7,158 nucleotides of DNA. Source: Gemmatimonadaceae bacterium. Its GTDB lineage: Bacteria > Gemmatimonadota > Gemmatimonadetes > Gemmatimonadales > Gemmatimonadaceae. Below the pieces are notes generated by a model that was not told where the DNA came from, did no database searches, and saw only the letters and a list, made by a program, of their open reading frames with translations. The position numbers and the translations under genes were made by a program. This document shows positions 1 to 4,827 of this stretch, piece after piece. The stretch is taken from positions 1-7,158 of the forward strand of contig JACDHQ010000103.1 of NCBI GenBank assembly GCA_013820975.1. The letters are read 5' to 3'. Numbering within the stretch: position 1 is the stretch's first letter; each line of letters opens with the position of its first letter.

Positions 1-160
1 CGAGGATCTCGGCCGGCGACCAGCCGTCGGGGGTCACGCGCTCCGTCCAGCCATCGGCGGGGATCGTGCGCGCCGCCGCGATGACCTGTGCACGCTGCTC
101 GGCGAGCAATGCGGCGACCTCGTTCAGGCGCGCGCTGCGAAACGGTGCTGCTGCGGTCAT
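1..160 (-). CDS. DinB-like family protein, N-terminal part (cut by window edge)
   Basis: Only the first 53 codons are in the window; the gene runs off the left edge. The visible protein starts MTAAAPFRSARLNEVAALL, continues with a helix rich in Ala, Glu and Arg, and then reads DGWSPAEIL at about residues 45-53. A first long helix followed by a W-[ST]-P-x-E-[IL]-L turn is typical of the DinB / mycothiol-dependent maleylpyruvate isomerase-like four-helix bundle families, whose members often bind a metal through three histidines; those histidines would lie outside the window. The ATG overlaps the TGA of the upstream Asp-box gene in the four bases ATGA (157-160), which supports this start and suggests translational coupling. 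Family assignment rests on a short stretch and is tentative; substrate and function are unknown. Confidence 0.6.
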   Translation of the reverse strand, partial: MTAAAPFRSARLNEVAALLAEQRAQVIAAARTIPADGWTERVTPDGWSPAEIL

Positions 161-1254
161 CGGCCGGGTTCCTTTTCTATTCGAATCGGCATCGCGCCGA
201 AGTTGCCGCGCCAGCGCACGACGCGCCCGCGCGGACCAACCGCCCATCCCATCCGTGACGACACGAAGGTCACGGCGTTGAGGCCGAGCGTGTCCGCCGC
301 GATCCAGCGTTCGCCGCCGTCGATCGAGTAGTCGGTTCCGGACGTGCCCACTGCGACGAGCACCCTGCCCTCTTCACCAGGCACGTATGCCACTCCCGAC
401 CGGTACCCGCCCGGGCGCCGCCCGGCGGGCGGGCGCCAGTGCACGCCGCCGTCGTCCGACAGGGCGATGTTGGAGGCATCATCCGCCGGCCGCTCGTAGT
501 TGCCGCCGGCTGCCACGAGCGTGCGCGGCCCGAAGGCCGCGACGGCGAACGCGCCGCGCGGCGCAGCACCGGCAGCGACTGGCGTGATCGAATGTGCCTG
601 CCACGTCACGCCGTAATCGGTCGAGTGCAGAACACGCGACTCCGGCCCGCCGCCGGTGGCGATCCATGCGTGGCCGCCGGGGGCGGTCGCGACACAGGCG
701 CCGCTCGCAGCGAATCCCGCCTCTCCCTCGAGGGCTTCAGGGCTCGTTGCCGCTGGCAGCGCTTTCCACGTGGTGCCGCCGTCCGCCGTGTGCAGGATGC
801 GGAATCGCCCCTCGACCGGATCGCTCATCGCGATGCCGTGCTGCGGCGTCCAGAACGAGAAGCAGTCGTAGAACGCGGCCGTGTCGGGATTGGTGAACTG
901 CAGCGTCCACGTCGCTCCACCGTCACGCGTGCGATAGATGCGCGAGTCGCCCCCGTTGCCGATGCTCAGCACCGTCGCGGTCATTGCATCGAACGCCTCG
1001 ATGTCGCGGAAGTCGAGCGAGTCGGCGCCCGGCACGCTCACCAGCGCCCACGTCCGCCCTGCATCGCCGCTCCGCGCAACCGTGCCCCGCGCACCACTGA
1101 CCCAGACGACCTGCTCGCTCGGCGCACTGACCCCGCGCAGGCTCGTCAAGGTTGGTGCGGCGACGACATCCCACCCCTGGGCGGCGGCCGGGAGTGCCCC
1201 GGCGGTCAGTGCAACGGCAAGGCTGCCCGCCCGGAGCGCCGCCCGCACGCGCAT
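157..1254 (-). CDS. Exported Asp-box (BNR/sialidase-type) beta-propeller protein, Ycf48-like
   Basis: A 365-residue protein. Residues 1-25 form a signal peptide: basic MRVR, a hydrophobic Ala/Leu/Val core, then LPAAA before QGW, so it is probably exported to the periplasm or outer surface. Six Asp-box motifs (S/T-x-D-x-G-x-x-W) follow at about 62-69, 109-116, 156-163, 211-218, 266-273 and 310-317 (for example TRDGGATW and TADGGTTW), spaced as expected for blades of a beta-propeller. The last blade, GWAVGPRGRVVRW, resembles Ycf48/HCF136-like and WD40/YVTN/BNR-like proteins of non-photosynthetic bacteria. The Arg triad and catalytic Asp of true sialidases cannot be recognised, so enzymatic activity is not claimed. 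The chosen ATG gives a clean signal peptide. An in-frame ATG at 1368 overlaps the SGNH stop (TGATG) but would add 38 residues with no signal or domain features. Its stop overlaps the next gene by ATGA. Confidence 0.85.
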   Translation of the reverse strand: MRVRAALRAGSLAVALTAGALPAAAQGWDVVAAPTLTSLRGVSAPSEQVVWVSGARGTVARSGDAGRTWALVSVPGADSLDFRDIEAFDAMTATVLSIGNGGDSRIYRTRDGGATWTLQFTNPDTAAFYDCFSFWTPQHGIAMSDPVEGRFRILHTADGGTTWKALPAATSPEALEGEAGFAASGACVATAPGGHAWIATGGGPESRVLHSTDYGVTWQAHSITPVAAGAAPRGAFAVAAFGPRTLVAAGGNYERPADDASNIALSDDGGVHWRPPAGRRPGGYRSGVAYVPGEEGRVLVAVGTSGTDYSIDGGERWIAADTLGLNAVTFVSSRMGWAVGPRGRVVRWRGNFGAMPIRIEKEPGR

Positions 1255-1271
1255 AGCGCCGTGCGCATCTT

Positions 1272-1303
1272 GTGCTGCCGTCAGCACGCGCGAAGCGCGG
1301 TGC
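1272..1303 (-). promoter_or_regulatory. Two overlapping, mutually exclusive hairpins ahead of the Asp-box gene
   Basis: Read on the minus strand, an 8-bp stem with one bulged base and a 3-nt loop (1303-1284, arms GCACCGCG and CGCGCGTGC) comes first. It is followed by a perfect 6-bp stem with a 4-nt loop (1287-1272, GTGCTG ACGG CAGCAC). The two share bases 1284-1287, so both cannot form fully at once. The second hairpin ends 17 nt before the ATG at 1254. No U-tract follows either, so this is not an ordinary terminator. GC-rich DNA makes hairpins easily, so a regulatory role is speculative. Confidence 0.25.
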
Positions 1304-1314
1304 GCCCCATCAGC
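1296..1314 (-). repeat. Direct repeat copy 1 (19 bp, 17/19 identical to copy 2)
   Basis: On the minus strand this reads GCTGATGGGGCGCACCGCG. It matches the stretch at 1354-1372 at 17 of 19 positions, with an unbroken 13-bp identity at 1302-1314, and lies 58 bp from it. The copy contains its own ATG (1310), which opens a nine-codon frame ending at TGA 1281-1283. It may be a small tandem duplication of the SGNH stop region. Confidence 0.5.
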
Positions 1315-1353
1315 CGCCGGCGACGCCGCGCCACCCCGCCAGCAGGCGCAAGA

Positions 1354-1372
1354 CGCGACGCGCCCCATCAGC
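1354..1372 (-). repeat. Direct repeat copy 2 (contains SGNH stop codon)
   Basis: On the minus strand this reads GCTGATGGGGCGCGTCGCG. It contains the TGA stop of the SGNH-like gene (1368-1370) and the overlapping ATG at 1366-1368, which is in frame with the Asp-box gene. See copy 1 at 1296-1314. Confidence 0.5.
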
Positions 1373-2111
1373 GCAGCGCCCCCAGCCAGACCTTGCGCAG
1401 CTCGTTCGCCCCCATGGCGTTGGGCTCCAGGGGCGACCTGCGCCAGTACCACCGGTCTTCCTGCGGCACCGATGATCCATGCCCGAGGAAGTGCACGTAG
1501 GCATCGGCAAGCACCAGGTGCTCCGCCTCCGCCGTCCGTGCGCGGATGTGCTGGTTCACCGTGTCGATCGGCAGCAGCGGCAGCCGCGCGCCGCCGAGCA
1601 CGCCCGGTACCCGCCCCGTGCGGTCCGAGGGATCGCACATCGTCGTCACCAGCACCGTCGCCTCCGGGCGAATCTCCATGATGCGGTCGAGCAGCGCATC
1701 GTACGCCTGCGATACGTCCCGCGCGATCCGCTTGAGCAGCCTCATGCTCGGCTCGTTGCGATAGGCACTGAAGATGTCCTCGCTGCCGATCGTCAGCGTG
1801 AAGAGCGTCGGCACGTCGCTGCGATCCACCGAGGGCAGCTGCGCGCCGAACACGTCGCCGATCGTCGCCCCCTCGGCGGCGTGGTTCACGTGTTCGATCG
1901 CATGGAACTGCGTCACCAGGTCGGTGCCCGCTTCCTCGGTCCAGCGCGCGTCGTCGTTGCGGTAGAAGAGCGACGCGGCGCCGATCGGCGCCATCGCGCC
2001 CGCCGTCGGCACCCGTTCCAGCGCCACCGCGACGTCGGTCTCCCCGGCGTCGAGCGCGGGGTACATGTCGATGGAGAGGGAGTCGCCGAGTGCGATGTAC
2101 TGGGAGAACAT
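1368..2111 (-). CDS. SGNH/GDSL-type hydrolase-like protein with altered catalytic blocks
   Basis: A 247-residue protein without a signal peptide, so probably cytoplasmic. Block I is clear at residues 5-15, YIALGDSLSID, placing the presumed nucleophile at Ser11. The block II glycine is probably Gly81 in HAAEGATIGDVF. Block III, normally G-x-N-D, reads GSED (109-112), so the oxyanion-hole Asn is replaced by Glu. Block V, normally D-x-x-H-P-N, reads SPLEPNAMGANEL (226-238), with Glu229 where the catalytic His is expected. Known SGNH enzymes cleave esters of lipids, sugars or peptidoglycan; here the substrate is unknown and activity is doubtful unless another His (207 or 211 in HFLGHG) serves. 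The ATG at 2111 lies 11 nt after the ispH stop with only a weak ribosome site, and starting here puts the GDS motif at the usual distance from the N-terminus. Co-oriented with ispH and probably co-transcribed. Confidence 0.85.
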   Translation of the reverse strand: MFSQYIALGDSLSIDMYPALDAGETDVAVALERVPTAGAMAPIGAASLFYRNDDARWTEEAGTDLVTQFHAIEHVNHAAEGATIGDVFGAQLPSVDRSDVPTLFTLTIGSEDIFSAYRNEPSMRLLKRIARDVSQAYDALLDRIMEIRPEATVLVTTMCDPSDRTGRVPGVLGGARLPLLPIDTVNQHIRARTAEAEHLVLADAYVHFLGHGSSVPQEDRWYWRRSPLEPNAMGANELRKVWLGALR

Positions 2112-2122
2112 CGTGGCGTGGC

Positions 2123-3337
2123 TCAGCGGCGAAAGGCCGCGCCGCGAGTCGCCAGGATCCGCTCCACGGCTTCCTCGATCTTGCTGTTCGGCGTACTCGC
2201 GCCCGCCGTGAGGCCGATGCGCACCTGCCCGGTCGCCGGCATCCACCCCTGCCGTACGGTTTCCTCGTGGTGCTTCTGCGGCAGGCGGTAGACAACCGTG
2301 TTCGCCGCCGGGTCGATCGCTTCCGGCGACTCGACGTGATACGTCGGCACCGTCTCCGCGCAGAGCATCGCCAGCGAGATGGTGTTGCTCGAGTTGTAGC
2401 CGCCCACGACGATCATCGCGTCGAGCGGCTCCTGCAGGAGGTCCTTCACCGCATCCTGCCGCTCCTGCGTCGCACTGCAGATCGTGTCGAAGGAGCGGAA
2501 ATCGGACTGCCGTGCCGCCTCGCCGCGTGCGCGCGCGATCGACTCGGCTACGCGGGCGGCGATCGCCAGGGACTCGTTGGCCAGCATCGTGGTCTGGTTG
2601 GCGACGCCGATCTTGTGCAAGTCACGGTCGGGGTCGAATCCTTCCGACATCGCCTGTGCGAACTTCGTCATGAACGCCGCGCGGCCGCCGCGCCCCTCGA
2701 TGTAATCGCAGACGATGTCGGCCTCCCCCATGTCGCGCACGACGAGGTACCGGCCGTCGGGATACTTGAGCGCCTGCGACGCCGTCGCACGGGTCTCCTC
2801 GTGGTAGTGCTTGCCGTGGATCAGTGCGGTGTAGCCGTCGCGGGCGTACGCATCGACGCGCTTCCACACATTGAGCACCGAGCCGCAGGTCGTGTCCACG
2901 AGCACGCAGCCGATCGAGCGCAGCAGCTGGAAATCCTGGATCGTCACGCCGAACGCCGGCATGATCACCACGTCATCCGGCTGCACGACGCTGAAGTCGA
3001 ATGTGCCCTCCGAGGGCAGCAGGATCTCGACCCCCATCTGCCGCAGGCGCGCATTCACGTGCGGATTGTGGATGATCTCGCCGACGAGGTACAGCTGGCG
3101 ATCCGGAAACTTCCGCCGGGTCTGGTACGCGTAATCCACCGCCCGCTCCACCCCATAGCAGAACCCGAACTCCCGGGCCAGCCGGATCGTGACCTCACCC
3201 GCCGTGAGCGTGAACTCGTGGTCGCGGAGGTAGTCCACGATCCCGCCGTCGTAGTCCGCGGCAAGGTCGCCCTGGACCTCGGTCTTGAGGCCAAAACCCT
3301 TGCGGAAATAGGTCGAGAGGTCGGATGGCGGCGCCAT
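2123..3337 (-). CDS. ispH: 4-hydroxy-3-methylbut-2-enyl diphosphate reductase (long form)
   Basis: IspH (LytB) is the last enzyme of the MEP pathway. It uses an iron-sulfur cluster to reduce HMBPP to IPP and DMAPP in the cytoplasm. The 404-residue protein has the three cluster cysteines: Cys60 (GFCYGVERA), Cys151 (DTTCGS) and Cys287 (TICSATQERQ). Substrate residues are also visible: His90 in EIIHNPHVN, His179 and Glu181 in the HYHEET segment, Thr249/250 in NQTTML, SSN at 316-318 and Ser381 in TAGAST. It is longer than the roughly 310-320 residues of the E. coli type. The N-terminal extension of about 50 residues and the internal insertions match the long form known from cyanobacteria and plants, so the ferredoxin-type electron donor used by those is possible (inference). 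It heads the leftward gene block. The ATG at 3337 has no Shine-Dalgarno sequence and sits just after an AT-rich patch, so a very short or absent leader is possible. Confidence 0.97.
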   Translation of the reverse strand: MAPPSDLSTYFRKGFGLKTEVQGDLAADYDGGIVDYLRDHEFTLTAGEVTIRLAREFGFCYGVERAVDYAYQTRRKFPDRQLYLVGEIIHNPHVNARLRQMGVEILLPSEGTFDFSVVQPDDVVIMPAFGVTIQDFQLLRSIGCVLVDTTCGSVLNVWKRVDAYARDGYTALIHGKHYHEETRATASQALKYPDGRYLVVRDMGEADIVCDYIEGRGGRAAFMTKFAQAMSEGFDPDRDLHKIGVANQTTMLANESLAIAARVAESIARARGEAARQSDFRSFDTICSATQERQDAVKDLLQEPLDAMIVVGGYNSSNTISLAMLCAETVPTYHVESPEAIDPAANTVVYRLPQKHHEETVRQGWMPATGQVRIGLTAGASTPNSKIEEAVERILATRGAAFRR

Positions 3338-3339
3338 GC

Positions 3340-3350
3340 ATTAGAATCTA
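3340..3350. promoter_or_regulatory. AT-rich candidate -10 elements between ispH and the M20 gene
   Basis: The 41-nt divergent gap holds the only AT-rich patch nearby, ATTAGAATCTA. On the plus strand TAGAAT (3342-3347) matches the sigma70 -10 consensus at 5 of 6 positions and would start transcription about 25 nt before the M20 ATG. On the minus strand TAGATT (3350-3345) matches 4 of 6 and would start transcription at about the ispH ATG. TAGA-A/T-TCTA is an odd palindrome, so one element may serve both directions. No -35 match is visible for either, and they would lie inside the neighbouring gene or gap. Prediction only. Confidence 0.35.
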
Positions 3351-3369
3351 GCGTTTCACCCCCTCTTCC

Positions 3370-3373
3370 GGAG
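3370..3373 (+). promoter_or_regulatory. Shine-Dalgarno site of the M20 gene
   Basis: GGAG lies 5 nt before the ATG at 3379 and 8 nt before the next in-frame ATG at 3382. Either codon could be the true start, and the difference is one residue (MMPCR or MPCR). It is the clearest ribosome site in the window. Confidence 0.6.
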
Positions 3374-3378
3374 CCTGC

Positions 3379-4695
3379 ATGATGCCCTGCCGCCCGCTGG
3401 TCGCCGTTGCGCTCGCCGCTGCCATCGGGATGCCGGCCGCGCTCAGTGCGCAGTCGCCCCTTCACGCCGCGATCGAACAGGGGGCTGCAGCCGTCGCGCC
3501 CAAGGTCGTCACCTGGCGCCGCGACTTCCACCAGCATCCCGAGCTGTCCAACCGCGAGGTGCGCACGTCGGGCATCGTGGCGGCGCACCTCCGGTCGCTC
3601 GGCATCGAGGTGCGCACCGGCGTCGCGAAGACGGGCGTGGTGGGCGTGCTCCGTGGGGGGAAGCCGGGGCCCGTTGTCGCGCTCCGTGCCGACATGGACG
3701 CACTTCCGGTGACCGAGGAAGTCGACGTGCCGTACCGCTCGCGCGTGCGCACCGAGTTCGGCGGGCAGGAGGTCGGCGTCATGCACGCATGCGGGCACGA
3801 CCTCCACACCGCGTCGCTCATGGGCGCCGCCGAGGTGCTTGCCGGCATGCGCGCGAATCTTCCCGGCACGGTGGTGTTCCTGTTCCAGCCCGCCGAGGAA
3901 GGCGCCCCACCGGGCGAACGTGGCGGGGCGTCCGTGATGATCGAGGAAGGCGCGCTCGACGCGCCGAAAGTCGATGCGATCTTCGGCCTCCACGTGTTCA
4001 GCGGCCAGCGCGTCGGCGACGTCCTCTATCGTCCCAATGGGATCATGGCGAGCTCCGACACCTGGGACATGATCGTCCACGGCCGCCAGACACACGGCGC
4101 GCTCCCCTGGGGAGGTGTCGATCCCATCGTCGCGGCGTCGCAGGTCGTCGTCGCGCTGCAGTCGATCGTGAGCCGGCAGGTGGACCTCATCACCTCGCCG
4201 GTCGTCGTCACCGTCGGCACCTTCCAGGGCGGAGTGCGCTTCAACATCATCCCCGACAGCGTCGTGCTGAGTGGGACGATCCGCACCTTCGACCCGGCCA
4301 TCCGGCTGCAGGTTCAGGAGCGGCTCAAGCGGACCGCCGAGCAGGTTGCGGCGTCGAGCGGCGCGCGGGCGGAGTTCAGCATCCGGTCGCCCGGCAACCC
4401 GGTGACCTTCAACGACCCGGCCCTCACCGAGCGGATGCGCACGACCCTCGAGCGGGTCGCCGGTCCGGGGCGCGCCCGCCTCGGCGTCACGACGACCACC
4501 GCCGAGGACTTCGCGCACTACCAGCAGCGCATCCCCGGGATGTTCGTGTTCGTCGGCGCGACGCCCGAAGGGGTCGACCTGGAGTCGGTCGGGCGGAATC
4601 ATTCCCCCCGCTTCGTCGCCGACGAGGGGGCGCTGCCGGTCAGCGTACGGCTGCTCGCGAACCTGGCGGTGGACTACCTCGCCGGGGGGCGGTGA
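3379..4695 (+). CDS. Exported M20-family amidohydrolase / metallopeptidase (M20D, HipO-like)
   Basis: A 438-residue zinc-type hydrolase related to hippurate hydrolase, N-acyl-amino-acid amidohydrolase and IAA-amino-acid hydrolases, which split an amide bond to free an amino acid or aromatic acid. Residues 1-25 form a signal peptide (hydrophobic Ala/Val/Leu core, then ALSAQ), so it should act outside the cytoplasm. The M20D motifs appear in order: HQHPELSNRE (51-60); LRADMDALP with Asp105 (102-110); HACGHDLH with metal ligands Cys138 and His140 (136-143); PAEEG with catalytic and metal Glu173/Glu174 (171-175); GLHV with His205; the dimerisation-domain TH at 238-239; GTFQGGVRFNIIPD (280-293); TTTAEDF (372-378); and the C-terminal ligand His408 in NHSPRF. 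Nothing essential is missing, and the length is normal for a family member with a signal peptide. It stands alone between two gaps, probably as its own transcript. The true substrate cannot be read from sequence. Confidence 0.93.
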   Translation: MMPCRPLVAVALAAAIGMPAALSAQSPLHAAIEQGAAAVAPKVVTWRRDFHQHPELSNREVRTSGIVAAHLRSLGIEVRTGVAKTGVVGVLRGGKPGPVVALRADMDALPVTEEVDVPYRSRVRTEFGGQEVGVMHACGHDLHTASLMGAAEVLAGMRANLPGTVVFLFQPAEEGAPPGERGGASVMIEEGALDAPKVDAIFGLHVFSGQRVGDVLYRPNGIMASSDTWDMIVHGRQTHGALPWGGVDPIVAASQVVVALQSIVSRQVDLITSPVVVTVGTFQGGVRFNIIPDSVVLSGTIRTFDPAIRLQVQERLKRTAEQVAASSGARAEFSIRSPGNPVTFNDPALTERMRTTLERVAGPGRARLGVTTTTAEDFAHYQQRIPGMFVFVGATPEGVDLESVGRNHSPRFVADEGALPVSVRLLANLAVDYLAGGR

Positions 4696-4827
4696 CCCGC
4701 GCGGCTCTCGCGCCGGAGGCCGGAATGACGCACATTAGGGGCGGTTGCGGCTGTGCACGCTTCTTCGTCCTATGCTGGAGCGGATCACCCCGATGCGCAC
4801 CCCGTGCGTCCCCCGCCCCCAACCTGC
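4696..4827. other. 132-nt gap between M20 gene and SthA-like gene
   Basis: Directly after the M20 stop lies a GC-rich hairpin (4696-4716, core arms GCGCG and CGCGC around GCTCT, extended by two pairs past a mismatch). It has no T-tract, so it is at best a weak terminator. Further on, TATGCT (4771-4776) is a possible -10 box (4 of 6), but I find no -35 box at 16-18 nt; TTGCGG (4745-4750) is 20 nt away. The bases just before the ATG at 4828 are pyrimidine-rich and contain no Shine-Dalgarno sequence. Confidence 0.4.

Larger units (their letters stand above)
1255..1367 (-). other. 113-nt gap between SGNH-like and Asp-box genes
   Basis: This stretch carries the imperfect 19-bp direct repeat, the two competing hairpins and a possible nine-codon frame (1281-1310, minus, MGRTALRAC). 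It stays open in the Asp-box frame from the ATG at 1368 down to 1254. I see no clear Shine-Dalgarno sequence before the ATG at 1254 (upstream bases GCGCACGGCGCT) and no recognisable promoter. Confidence 0.5.

Noticed and set aside
439..1681. Long plus-strand open frames opposite the Asp-box and SGNH-like genes
   Set aside because: Low-complexity Arg/Ala/Pro translation without motifs; the minus strand has six Asp boxes and a GDSL block.
1255..2295. Extension of the Asp-box open frame upstream to 2295, giving one 712-codon protein
   Set aside because: The extra part lies over the SGNH-like gene and part of ispH in another frame, and its translation is Arg-rich with no motifs. A signal peptide begins at 1254.
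2090..3382. Open frame of 430 codons on the plus strand opposite ispH
   Set aside because: Arg/His/Val-rich sequence with no motifs; the minus strand encodes IspH with all cluster cysteines.
3055..4602. Open frame of 515 codons on the minus strand, over the M20 gene and the start of ispH
   Set aside because: Its composition is His/Arg/Asp-rich with no family motifs. It is antisense to a gene with complete M20 catalytic motifs and out of frame with ispH; a high-GC shadow frame.
4696..4716. Intrinsic terminator after the M20 gene
   Set aside because: A hairpin is present, but there is no T-tract and the stem has a mismatch, so it is only mentioned under the gap.
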